Source: Caballeronia ptereochthonis (GTDB lineage: Bacteria > Pseudomonadota > Gammaproteobacteria > Burkholderiales > Burkholderiaceae). From it: DNA of 64,000 nucleotides. Of this stretch, positions 40,201 through 47,653 are shown one piece after another (the stretch's first letter is position 1; each line of letters begins with the position of its first letter). Below the pieces are notes generated by a model, which was not told the origin of the DNA, searched no databases, and worked only from the letters and a program-made list of their open reading frames with translations. The position numbers and the translations under genes were made by a program. The stretch lies in NCBI RefSeq assembly GCF_001545075.1, contig NZ_FCOB02000003.1, forward strand, positions 124,001 through 188,000, written 5' to 3'.

Positions 40201-41049
40201 GACTTCGAATGCCTCGCCCTCGCCGATCACGCCCGCCGCGAACGCCGTGGTGTTCAGCACGAGCGATGCGCGATGCTCCGCGCACAGACGCTCGACCACC
40301 TCGCGGCTCACGCTTTCCTTCAGCGAGGAAATTGCGATCGGCAGCGGATTCATGCCGTGTTCTTCGAGCGCATCGATGAGCGCGTCGAACACGGCAGTAT
40401 TGCCCGACTGCAGATGCGCGCGATAAAACAGAATCGCGACGACGGGCGCGCCTGCGGTCCAGCGCGCCTGCCAGTCCTCGATGGCGGCGACATCGCGCTC
40501 GGGATGATGGATCGCGACGGCAGGCAGCGGGCTCGGCGGCCGCGGCTCGCGCCCGAAGCCGAATGCGCGATGCGCGATCGCGCGCAGAAACTCCTCTGCG
40601 TTGCGTGCGCCGCCTTCGCGCAGATAGCGCGACAACTCGCGGCAGAACGCCGCATCGGCCGTGCTCTTGCCGACGAGGTTCGGGTCTTCGGCGAGATCGC
40701 CCGAGAACATCGCGAGCATCTGCTTCTCTTTCTTCGCCAGCGCGACGAGACGCTCGATGCCGTATGGCCAGTACGATTCCCCGCCGAGATGATCGACGAT
40801 CACGACCTTCGCATGGCGCAGCACGTCGTCGACATAAAAATCGACGGACGCGGGCTGGCGCAGGAACGATTGATTCGCGAGCCGCACTTCGGGAAAGCCC
40901 GCTTCCAGACGCGGAAACACGCTTGCGAGCAGGGCGAGCGTCGTGTCGGCGGAACTGAGCACGACGATCGGCGCGCTCGTCTGATCGATGCGCATGACGC
41001 CCTGCGCGTCGTCGACGAAGCCTCCCGGTGTCGTGCGGAGCAGATGCAT
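37276..41049 (-). CDS. cobN: Cobaltochelatase large subunit
   Basis: The 1257-residue protein is a full-length CobN/BchH-type chelatase, with HVGKHGNLEWLPGKS, PHLYPFIVNDPGEGSQAKRR and LPTGRNFYSVDTRALPT. It binds the ring and inserts Co2+ with the ATPase subunits. The start at MHLLRTTPGGF is four bases after the cobW stop; upstream codons overlap cobW. A duplicated block (FSTKPGAYGAG and YLFGYDATA) near the end is normal for the family. Confidence 0.97.
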   Translation of the reverse strand: MHLLRTTPGGFVDDAQGVMRIDQTSAPIVVLSSADTTLALLASVFPRLEAGFPEVRLANQSFLRQPASVDFYVDDVLRHAKVVIVDHLGGESYWPYGIERLVALAKKEKQMLAMFSGDLAEDPNLVGKSTADAAFCRELSRYLREGGARNAEEFLRAIAHRAFGFGREPRPPSPLPAVAIHHPERDVAAIEDWQARWTAGAPVVAILFYRAHLQSGNTAVFDALIDALEEHGMNPLPIAISSLKESVSREVVERLCAEHRASLVLNTTAFAAGVIGEGEAFEVAGDAPVLQVILSGGNREDWQKDNHGLNSRDVAMHVALPEVDGRIITRAVSFKGLAYRCKHTQVDVVRYQADEERVRFVAELSRRWCRLRQTPNAQKRIALVLANYPASEGRIGNGVGLDTPASAIGILSMLAREGYRVGGIPENGDALIAALTEGVTNDPVVRDLRPALQSLSLDEYLDAYRALPADARAALEQAWGAPEDDPTVRRGRFMISGYRCGEVFVGIQPSRSRERNDYASYHDAELVPPHSYLAFYFWLRVRFQADALVHVGKHGNLEWLPGKSVALSSSCWPDAILGPMPHLYPFIVNDPGEGSQAKRRAQAVIIDHLMPPLTRAENYGPLQDLERQVDEYYEALMVDVRRAKLLRKSILASIVENRLHEELGLDAPRDVAGEDALLTRADAYLCELKEAQIRDGLHVFGISPQGVQRRDTLLALGRFPVGDGQGANASLITAIARDLQLGDAFDPLDADWAAPWNGPRPPALQAVSDARWRHHGDTRERLESLAMQLLSDDAAAPGPHASPVLARLRGDVLARLDACGPQELTQLKRGLEGRFVPPGPSGSPSRGRPDVLPTGRNFYSVDTRALPTRAAWSLGVKSANALVERHVQDHGDYPRAIGLSVWGTATMRTGGDDIAQAFALIGVRPKWAAGSHRVTDFEILPISIFNRPRIDVTLRVSGFFRDAFAGLMHLFDAAVQAVAGLEDEPADVNPIRARILRERDELIARGVDAAEARRRAGWRVFSTKPGAYGAGLQSLIDARQWQTDADLSTAYQSTGGYAYSQSGDGVEARASFGARLSTLDVVLHNQDNREHDLLDSNDYHQFQGGMIAAVRYLSGVQPQAYNADHSNPAAPRMRTLNEEIARVVRSRVVNPKWIDGVKRHGYKGASELAATVDYLFGYDATARVVSDHQYALVTDAYVNDADTREFIAEHNPHALQSICERLLEAMERGLWQEPAGYREQIERHLLDAEQRIEGRQN

Positions 41050-41053
41050 CGCG

Positions 41054-42139
41054 TCAGGCCTGCACGGGTGCGCCCGCGAGCGCGGCGTCGAATGCGCGCT
41101 GCAAGGCATCGCGCTCCAGATCCTCGCCGATCAGCACGAAGCGGCTTTGCGTGTCCGCTTCATTCGCTTCCCAGCGGCGGTCGAAATAACTGTCGAAGCG
41201 CCTTCCGACGCCCTGCACGACGAGCCGCATCGCGGCGCCGGGCAACACGGCGAAGCCCTTCACGCGATAGATCGTGTGACGCTCGACGAGCGCATGCAAC
41301 GCCGCGATGGCCTGCTCGCGCGATTCGACGTCGCCTTGCACGACCACCGAATCGAACTCGTCGTGATGATGATCGGCGTGACCTTCGTCGTCGGGCGAGC
41401 CGTGATGATCGTGCCGCAAGTGGATCGTCTCCTCCGACGCCGATTCGAGCCCGAGCAGGGTATGCACGTCGAGCTGGCCCATCTGCGCGGGCACGATCTT
41501 CACTTCGGGCGGAATCTCGGGGCGCACGAGCGCCTCGACCTTTCGCAGCGCATCCGCGTCCATGAGATCGGTCTTGTTGACGATGACGAGATCCGCCGAC
41601 GAAAGCTGATCCTCGAACAGCTCGTGCAGCGGCGATTCGTGGTCGAGGTTCGGATCGGCCTTGCGCTGCGCATCGACGGCGACGGGATTCGCCGCGAATT
41701 GTCCGCTCGCGGCGGCGGGACCGTCAACCACGGTCACGACCGCATCCACCGTGAAGGCGTTCCTGATCGACGGCCAGTTGAACGCCTGCACCAGCGGCTT
41801 GGGCAACGCGAGGCCCGATGTCTCGATCAGCACGTGGTCGATGCTCCCGCGGCGCTCGACGAGCTGCTCCATCACCGGATAGAACTCTTCCTGCACGGTG
41901 CAGCACAGGCAGCCGTTCGCGAGCTCGTACAGATTGCGGTTGCTGGAGCCGGCCTCGTCGTCGCAGCCGATGCCGCAGCCCTTCAGGATTTCCCCGTCGA
42001 TGCCGAGCTCGCCGAATTCGTTGACGATCACCGCGATGCGCAAGCCTCGCGCGTTGGACAGGATGTGCCGCATCAACGTGGTCTTGCCGCTGCCGAGAAA
42101 GCCGGTCACGACCGTGACGGGGATCTTGCGGGTTTGCAT
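41054..42139 (-). CDS. cobW: CobW GTPase metallochaperone
   Basis: The 361-residue protein has a P-loop GFLGSGKT (13-20), the metal-binding GCLCC (76-80) and NKTD for guanine. A His/Asp-rich stretch between about 241 and 262 probably binds metal. CobW is thought to deliver Co2+ to CobN. It is first in the riboswitch-cobW-cobN-chlD unit. Confidence 0.95.
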   Translation of the reverse strand: MQTRKIPVTVVTGFLGSGKTTLMRHILSNARGLRIAVIVNEFGELGIDGEILKGCGIGCDDEAGSSNRNLYELANGCLCCTVQEEFYPVMEQLVERRGSIDHVLIETSGLALPKPLVQAFNWPSIRNAFTVDAVVTVVDGPAAASGQFAANPVAVDAQRKADPNLDHESPLHELFEDQLSSADLVIVNKTDLMDADALRKVEALVRPEIPPEVKIVPAQMGQLDVHTLLGLESASEETIHLRHDHHGSPDDEGHADHHHDEFDSVVVQGDVESREQAIAALHALVERHTIYRVKGFAVLPGAAMRLVVQGVGRRFDSYFDRRWEANEADTQSRFVLIGEDLERDALQRAFDAALAGAPVQA

Positions 42140-42275
42140 CGTAGCTCCGTGGCTGTGGATGCGTGCGCTTCATATGCGCGATGCGAGAGCAACGCGGATC
42201 GACGAGACGAGTAGCGCACGGCTTGATGGATCACGGGCCGCCCCGCATCCCCGCGGCAGCGAAGCCCTCTGAAAG

Positions 42276-42520
42276 TCTGGCCGGTATCCGGGCTGACGAA
42301 AACGCCGCTTCGCCTTCCCGCGCAGCGCATGCATGACGCGCGCCGCGCAGTGGCCTCGAAGCCGGCTTGCCGCGCATGCGACGGAACCTCGTACGCGCGG
42401 CGATCGCTTACCGTTGCGGGGGCAGCGCAGGTTGACGTCCATTCGATCTCGTGAAGGAAACGCGCCCTGCTTCCCGTTTAACTGCGCGCGAGAGAATCCG
42501 CGCGCGGGCACCAAAACTGC
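42276..42520 (-). ncRNA. Cobalamin riboswitch upstream of cobW
   Basis: Read on the minus strand, the leader has GGTGCCCGCG near 42513, GTTAAACGGGAA near 42482, the core GCTGCCCCCGCAACGG (42426-42411) and the B12 box GTCAGCCCGGATACCGGC (42297-42280). It ends about 140 bases before cobW. Its 5' side lies close to a second, oppositely oriented riboswitch. Confidence 0.94.
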
Positions 42521-42525
42521 GTGAA

Positions 42526-42554
42526 AGTCTAGGCCCGGCGCGAACCAGCGTCAA
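42526..42554 (-). promoter_or_regulatory. Candidate sigma-70 promoter for the cobW riboswitch
   Basis: On the minus strand TTGACG (42554-42549) and TAGACT (42531-42526) are separated by 17 bases. They lie just before the aptamer begins. The match is five of six at -35 and four of six at -10. Confidence 0.55.
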
Positions 42555-42634
42555 GAAAGGACGCGTGTGCCGCGCGGGCTTTCAGGGCCCGCGTGAGGCA
42601 CATCGGGCGGTCGCGTTGTGGTATTGTTGGCCCG

Positions 42635-42872
42635 CGTCTGGTGCTCGCGCGTGCGGTTCGAAACACGCGCAGTTAAACGGGAAACAGGAGCCGTCCGTTC
42701 GTGCCGAAGCACGCCGAACACGGAGCGCGCCGACCTGTGCTGTCCCCGCAACGGTACGCGACCGGCGGCCCGTGCTTCATGTTGCTCGAAGGCCGCGCAT
42801 TGTGCTCCCGGCCACTGCCGTTCACGGCGGGAAGGCCGCGCAGTGAGGTCGCCAGCCCGGATACCGGCCAGC
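42635..42872 (+). ncRNA. Cobalamin riboswitch upstream of cobA
   Basis: The order is GTCTGGTGCTCGCG (42636 on), AGTTAAACGGGAAACAGGAGCC (split at 42671-42692), the core CTGTCCCCGCAACGGTA near 42740-42756, a variable stem, GGGAAGGC near 42829 and the B12 box GCCAGCCCGGATACCGGCC (42851-42869). cobA starts about 160 bases later. A TATTGT hexamer at 42622-42627 is a possible -10. Confidence 0.94.
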
Positions 42873-43029
42873 GCAGGGGACGAACGGGCGCGCGTGTCAG
42901 TCGGAGCGCGGCCCTTCGCCGAACGCCGCTCATCCGCGAGGGACGCATGCGCGGCGCAGAACGAGTCGAATCGCCAGCCGCCCGCATCACAATGAATTTC
43001 GTCACCGCGCGTCCTTGCGCATCGCTCGC

Positions 43030-43815
43030 ATGAACGCGCCCTCCGCACAAGTCCATCTGGTCGGCGCCGGCCCCGGCGACGTCGAGCTCATGACGCTCAA
43101 GGCCGTGCGCGTGCTCGGCGAAGCGGACGTCGTGCTCGTCGACGATCTCGTCAATCCCGAAGTGCTCCGGTTCGCGCGCGCCGATGCGCTCGTCACGCAT
43201 GTCGGCAAGCGCGGCGGACAACCGTCGACGCCGCAGCATGTCATCATCGATCTGATGCTTGCGCACGTGCGCGCGGGCAAGCGCGTCGCGCGCCTGAAGG
43301 GCGGAGATCCGTTCGTGTTCGGGCGCGGCGGCGAGGAGATGCAGGCGCTGCAGCGCGCGGGCGTGCGCGTCGAAGTGGTGAGCGGCATCACGGCGGGGAT
43401 CGCGGCGCCCGCGGCCGTCGGCGTGCCGGTCACGCATCGCGGACAGGCGATGGGGGTCGTGTTCGTCACCGGACATGGCGCGGGCAACGCGGCCGATACC
43501 GGGGACGGCGCGGGCCGCGAACCCGACTGGGCCGCGCTCGCCGCCACCGGCATGACGCTCGTCGTCTACATGGGCATGCGGCGCATCGGGCATATCGTCG
43601 ACGCATTGCTCGCGGTCGGCCTCGCGCCCGACACGCCCGCCGTTGCGATCGCATCCGCGACACGCCCGGAACAGCGTCATCTGCGCGCGCCGCTGCGGGA
43701 TTTGCCCGATGCCGTGCGCGCCGCCGCGCTCGGCGCGCCCGCGATCGTCGTGATCGGTTCGGTCGCCGGGCTCGCCATCGAGAGCGCGCTCGATTACGCG
43801 GCATTCGCGCGATGA
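43030..43815 (+). CDS. cobA: Uroporphyrinogen-III C-methyltransferase
   Basis: The 261-residue protein is a SUMT with VHLVGAGPGDVELMTLKAVR, the LKGGDPFVFGRGGEE motif and VVYMGMRRI. It makes precorrin-2, the committed step towards cobalamin and siroheme. There is no CysG oxidase/ferrochelatase domain, which fits a cobalamin-dedicated copy. ATG 43030 is favoured over TTG 43015. Confidence 0.95.
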   Translation: MNAPSAQVHLVGAGPGDVELMTLKAVRVLGEADVVLVDDLVNPEVLRFARADALVTHVGKRGGQPSTPQHVIIDLMLAHVRAGKRVARLKGGDPFVFGRGGEEMQALQRAGVRVEVVSGITAGIAAPAAVGVPVTHRGQAMGVVFVTGHGAGNAADTGDGAGREPDWAALAATGMTLVVYMGMRRIGHIVDALLAVGLAPDTPAVAIASATRPEQRHLRAPLRDLPDAVRAAALGAPAIVVIGSVAGLAIESALDYAAFAR

Positions 43816-44219
43816 ACGCATCGGCCCACATCGCGCGGCTCGCGGTCGGCATCGGCTGCAGGCGCGGCACGAGCGCCGACGCAATCGAACACGCGGTGCG
43901 CATCGCGCTCGGCTCGCATGCGTTCGGCGATATCGCGACGGTCGCGAGCATCGACGCGAAGCAGGACGAAGCCGGATTGCTCGCGTTCTGCGCGCGTCAT
44001 CGCCTGCCGTTGCGCTTCTACACCGCCGATGAAATCGCGCGAGTGCCGGGTGTCGCGCCGTCGCATCATGCGGCGAAGCGTCTGAACGTCGACGGCGTAT
44101 GCGAGCCATGCGCCCTGCTCGCGGGCAACACGGACACGCTCATCGTGCCGAAGGCGATCGAAGGCGGCGTGACCGTTGCGATCGCCGTCGCACGCACATC
44201 CATCGAGAACGAGACATGA
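43812..44219 (+). CDS. cobE: CobE / CbiG C-terminal domain protein
   Basis: The 135-residue protein has LAVGIGCRRGTSADAIEHAV, IDAKQDEAGLLAF and GVCEPCALLA, the full CbiG C-terminal fold that in aerobic pathways is the stand-alone CobE. Its precise role is not settled. It overlaps cobA and cobO by four bases each. A related but weaker domain lies inside the CobJ fusion. Confidence 0.92.
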   Translation: MNASAHIARLAVGIGCRRGTSADAIEHAVRIALGSHAFGDIATVASIDAKQDEAGLLAFCARHRLPLRFYTADEIARVPGVAPSHHAAKRLNVDGVCEPCALLAGNTDTLIVPKAIEGGVTVAIAVARTSIENET

Positions 44220-44818
44220 AAACCGATACCGAATCGCATCTGCGCATGACCCAGCGGCGCAAGGAAGGCCACGAGAAAAAGCAGGCCGCGGCCGATCACG
44301 AGAAGGGCCTGCTGATCGTGAACACCGGCAACGGCAAGGGCAAGACCACGGCCGCGTTCGGCATGGCCGTGCGCGTGCTCGGCCACGGCATGAAGCTCGG
44401 CGTCGTGCAGTTCATCAAGGGCGCGCTGCACACATCCGAGCGCGATTTTCTCGGCGCGATCGCCAATTGCGATTTCGTCACGATGGGCGACGGCTACACC
44501 TGGAACACGCAGAACCGCGAAGCCGACATGGCCACCGCGCGCAAAGGCTGGAACGAGGCGCGGCGCATGATCGAAAGCGGCGAGTACCGGATGGTCGTGC
44601 TCGACGAGCTGAACACCGTGCTCAAGTACGAGTATCTGCCGCTCGACGAAGTGCTCGAGGTACTGAAGGCAAGGCCCGCGATGCTGCATGTCGTCGTGAC
44701 GGGACGCCATGCGCCCGATGCGCTCGTCGAACTCGCCGATCTCGTCACCGAGATGCGGCTCGTGAAGCATCCGTATCGCGAGCAAGGCGTCAAGGCGCAG
44801 CGCGGCGTCGAGTTCTGA
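44216..44818 (+). CDS. cobO: Cob(I)yrinic acid a,c-diamide adenosyltransferase
   Basis: The 200-residue protein has the P-loop NTGNGKGKTT (36-45), VVLDELNTVLKYEYL and the closing KHPYREQGVKAQRGVEF, the hallmark of CobO/BtuR. It adds the adenosyl group from ATP. The ATG overlaps the cobE stop, and cobB follows after five bases. Confidence 0.97.
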   Translation: MKTDTESHLRMTQRRKEGHEKKQAAADHEKGLLIVNTGNGKGKTTAAFGMAVRVLGHGMKLGVVQFIKGALHTSERDFLGAIANCDFVTMGDGYTWNTQNREADMATARKGWNEARRMIESGEYRMVVLDELNTVLKYEYLPLDEVLEVLKARPAMLHVVVTGRHAPDALVELADLVTEMRLVKHPYREQGVKAQRGVEF

Positions 44819-44823
44819 ACGCG

Positions 44824-46122
44824 ATGCCCGACTGCCCCGCTCTTTTCATCGGCGCAAGCGCGTCGCATCAAGGCAAGACCACGGTGACGGCCGCGCTCGC
44901 GCGCCATCACGCGCGCCGTGGCCTGAACGTGCGCGTCTTCAAGACCGGCCCGGATTTTCTCGATCCGATGATCCTCGAACGCGCATGCGGCGCGCCCGTG
45001 TATTCGCTGCATCTCTCGATGGTCGGGCCCGATGCCTGCCGCGCGCTGCTCGCGCGGGCCGCGCGCGAAGCCGATCTGATCCTCATCGAAGGCGTGATGG
45101 GTCTCTTCGACGGCACGCCCAGCAGCGCCGATCTCGCCGCCGCGTTCAAGGTGCCCGTGCTCGCGGTGATTGGCGCGCACGGCATGGCGCAGACTTTCGG
45201 CGCCATCGCGTTCGGGCTCGCGCGCTATCGCGAGGACCTGCCGTTTCATGGCGTGCTCGCGAATCGCGTCGCGTCGGCGCGGCATGCGCAGATGCTGTCC
45301 GAGACCATTCCCGAAGGACTGCGCTACTGCGGTCATCTGTCGAACACGGACGATATCGCCTTGCCCGAGCGGCATCTCGGTCTCACGCAGCCTGGCGAAA
45401 TCGCGGGACTCGACGCACGGCTCGATCGCGCCGCCGATGCCATCGCGCACACCACGCTCGCCGATCTGCCGCCGCCGGTCCGCTTCGACGATGCGACGCT
45501 TCCCGCGCCGCCGCGTCTGCTCGACGGCATGCACATCGCGATGGCGCGCGATGCCGCCTTCTCGTTCATCTATCCGGCGAACCTCGATCTGCTCGTGGCG
45601 ATGGGCGCGACCATCAGCACCTTCTCTCCGCTCGCCGACGAGCCCGCACCGGACGATGCCGACGCACTCTATCTCCCCGGCGGCTATCCCGAACTGCATT
45701 CGGCCACGCTCGCCGCGAATGCCCGCACGCGCGCGTCGATCGCGCGGCATGTCGCGCATGAAAAGCCTGTCGTCGCGGAATGCGGCGGCATGCTCTATCT
45801 CGTCGACACGCTCACGGACGTCGAAGGCACGAAGCACGCGATGCTCGGCATCCTGCCCGGCGATGCCGCGATGCAGCGCCGGCTGTCGCGCCTCGCGATG
45901 CAACGCGTCGACACGACACACGGCGCGATGATGGGCCACACCTTCCACTACTCGACGCTCGCCACGCCGCTGCAGCCGGTCCTCCACGCGGCGCACGCGA
46001 CGACAGGCACTGCGGGCGAAGCGCTCTATCGGCACGGTCCGGTCACGGCCACATACATGCACGCTTACTGGCCGTCGAATCCGGCCGCGGCCGCAGCACT
46101 CTTTCGCGGCGAATCACTATGA
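44824..46122 (+). CDS. cobB: Hydrogenobyrinic acid a,c-diamide synthase
   Basis: The 432-residue protein has an N-terminal ATPase with ASASHQGKTT and KTGPDFLDP, and a C-terminal glutaminase domain with LPGGYPELH and the nucleophile in AECGGMLY. It amidates the a and c carboxyls with glutamine and ATP. The nearby CobN and CobG imply hydrogenobyrinate as substrate. Confidence 0.95.
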   Translation: MPDCPALFIGASASHQGKTTVTAALARHHARRGLNVRVFKTGPDFLDPMILERACGAPVYSLHLSMVGPDACRALLARAAREADLILIEGVMGLFDGTPSSADLAAAFKVPVLAVIGAHGMAQTFGAIAFGLARYREDLPFHGVLANRVASARHAQMLSETIPEGLRYCGHLSNTDDIALPERHLGLTQPGEIAGLDARLDRAADAIAHTTLADLPPPVRFDDATLPAPPRLLDGMHIAMARDAAFSFIYPANLDLLVAMGATISTFSPLADEPAPDDADALYLPGGYPELHSATLAANARTRASIARHVAHEKPVVAECGGMLYLVDTLTDVEGTKHAMLGILPGDAAMQRRLSRLAMQRVDTTHGAMMGHTFHYSTLATPLQPVLHAAHATTGTAGEALYRHGPVTATYMHAYWPSNPAAAAALFRGESL

Positions 46123-46379
46123 CGACGACACAAGACATTCAAGCGCCGCTGGATCTCGCGTTCACGATCGAGCGCGCAAGAACGCAGGAACCGGTCGGCT
46201 CGCCGTGCACCAACGTGTGCAAGCTCGATCCGGACAGCGGCCTGTGCCAGGGCTGCTATCGAAGCCGCGAGGAGATCCGGACTTTCCGATCGATGGACGA
46301 TGCCGCGAAGCACGATCTGTTCGATGAACTGCTTGCGCGTCGCGCGGCAAGCGCACAAACAGAAAACCCACGTTCCTGA
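46119..46379 (+). CDS. DUF1289 protein at the end of the cobA operon
   Basis: The 86-residue protein has the DUF1289 core SPCTNVCKLDPDSGLCQGCYRS, with four cysteines suited to a metal or Fe-S site. Its ATG overlaps the cobB stop, so it is the last cistron of the operon. Function unknown. Its stop codon lies in the loop of a convergent hairpin. Confidence 0.88.
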   Translation: MTTTQDIQAPLDLAFTIERARTQEPVGSPCTNVCKLDPDSGLCQGCYRSREEIRTFRSMDDAAKHDLFDELLARRAASAQTENPRS

Positions 46380-46391
46380 CGGAACGTGGGT
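46361..46391 (-). terminator. Terminator between the cobA operon and cbtBA
   Basis: A perfect 11-bp stem, ACCCACGTTCC (46366-46376) with GGAACGTGGGT (46381-46391), has a TGAC loop. On the minus strand TTTTCTGTTTG follows, giving a rho-independent terminator for cbtA. There is no T run on the plus side. Confidence 0.85.
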
Positions 46392-46414
46392 CGTGTCATC
46401 GGCGAACGAGGAGC

Positions 46415-47206
46415 TCAGGCCGCGGCCATTCTCCTGACCGCCGGCCGCTCGAGTTCACGCGCGGCGAGCGCGCCGAACAGGAGGCCGAGCGTCGTCCAGA
46501 TCAGCGCCTGAATGCCGATCGCGGCCACGCGGAAGTTCCACAGCAGCGAAGCCGAGAAATCGGCGGGCACTTCGTCGACGCGCGGCAGCGCGACCTGCGC
46601 CATCGCGATCACCACGATATACGCTGCCCCGGCGATGAGCGTCGCGTTCCAGCCGCCATGCTGCGCCTGCATGCGCCGCTGCAGCCGCACGGCGAACACC
46701 GCGGCCACGAGGGAAATCGCCACCATGCAGAAGAAGAGCGCGGTGCGCGGCCCAATGGTCTCCGGATTGCCCACGGCGGGCGGATTCGGCGGGTACTTGA
46801 GGAACGGCACAATGGCCACGCTCACGAAACCGAACAGCGCCAGAAGCGCCGACGTGCCGCGCGCATGCAGCGCGCCGAGCCGTCCATAGGCGAACGCGAA
46901 CACCAGCGAGAAAAGGCCGCCGAGCGCCGTGCCGAACACGGCGACACCCGTCAACAGCCCAAGGCCGGCCTGAGTGTCGCGGGAGACGAGCGCTTCGTCG
47001 CCGTGATCGTGCGAATGCGCGGCATTCGCGGAAGCATCGGCGTGTTCGTGCTCGTGCTCATGCGCCGCTTCGGCATGCTCGTGCCGTTCCTCGAACGCGA
47101 TGGCCCGCGCGATCGACGGTTCGCCGAACGCACGCGCGAAACCGAAGCCGATCAGGCCCGCGACCAGTCCCGCGATCATGCCGCGTATCAGCAAGCTGCG
47201 AATCAT
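46415..47206 (-). CDS. cbtA: CbtA cobalt transporter subunit
   Basis: The 263-residue protein has about five to six helices. A His/Glu-rich loop between the first two (residues 42-69) contains over ten His, suited to metal capture. CbtA proteins are predicted cobalt transporters found under cobalamin riboswitches with CbtB, which is exactly this setting. Transport is inferred from family and context. Confidence 0.92.
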   Translation of the reverse strand: MIRSLLIRGMIAGLVAGLIGFGFARAFGEPSIARAIAFEERHEHAEAAHEHEHEHADASANAAHSHDHGDEALVSRDTQAGLGLLTGVAVFGTALGGLFSLVFAFAYGRLGALHARGTSALLALFGFVSVAIVPFLKYPPNPPAVGNPETIGPRTALFFCMVAISLVAAVFAVRLQRRMQAQHGGWNATLIAGAAYIVVIAMAQVALPRVDEVPADFSASLLWNFRVAAIGIQALIWTTLGLLFGALAARELERPAVRRMAAA

Positions 47207-47215
47207 CGCGCGTCC

Positions 47216-47449
47216 TCAGTGGCATGGAAAGCCGAGCAAGTGCCGGCCGTCGTGGACGAATTCGTGGACGTACATGCCCGGGAAGATCGACGTCGCGCCC
47301 TGCTCCGCGCCGACAAAATAGATCGCGATCAGCAGAATCAGGCCGATGAAGATGGCCCAGGGCAACACTTCGCGCACCGGAATGGGCACGGGTGCGTCGA
47401 GCGACGGGGAAACCGGCGATGAAAAAACCGGCGCGTTGGAAGCATTCAT
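47216..47449 (-). CDS. cbtB: CbtB cobalt transporter small subunit
   Basis: The 77-residue protein has one helix (about 27-47) and ends with MYVHEFVHDGRHLLGFPCH. The histidines after the helix are a CbtB signature. It is nine bases before cbtA. GGAG precedes the ATG, and a cobalamin riboswitch lies about 50 bases upstream. Confidence 0.93.
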   Translation of the reverse strand: MNASNAPVFSSPVSPSLDAPVPIPVREVLPWAIFIGLILLIAIYFVGAEQGATSIFPGMYVHEFVHDGRHLLGFPCH

Positions 47450-47496
47450 GGTGGTTCTCCAGGGAAAAGCGCGTCCCGATTGACGAAGAGCATGCA

Positions 47497-47593
47497 GCGG
47501 GGTCTGACTCGCGGCGCATCGCTCCAAGGCTGACGAACCGCTCACAGTGGCGCGACCGTGCCGGGTTCACACCGGCTTCCTCGCACTGCAAGC
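47497..47593 (-). ncRNA. Cobalamin riboswitch upstream of cbtB
   Basis: Minus-strand reading gives GAGGAAGCCGGTGTGAACCCGGC, split as GAGGAAGCCGG (47583-47573) and TGTGAACCCGGC. It is followed by ACGGTCGCGCCACTGTGA, the classic core, then GTCAGCCTTGGAGCGATGCG and GAGTCAGACCCC. This is the compact cobalamin-riboswitch form, unlike the other three in the window. Confidence 0.9.
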
Positions 47594-47598
47594 TTGCC

Positions 47599-47626
47599 AT
47601 TCTATGACGATTGCCGGCAAAGTAAA
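47599..47626 (-). promoter_or_regulatory. Candidate promoter for the cbtB riboswitch
   Basis: On the minus strand TTTACT (47626-47621) and TAGAAT (47604-47599) are separated by 16 bases, just before the aptamer. It lies next to the start of the divergent phosphatase gene. Confidence 0.5.
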
Positions 47627-47653
47627 ACGATCTCCACCGGGCCGTCGACTGCA

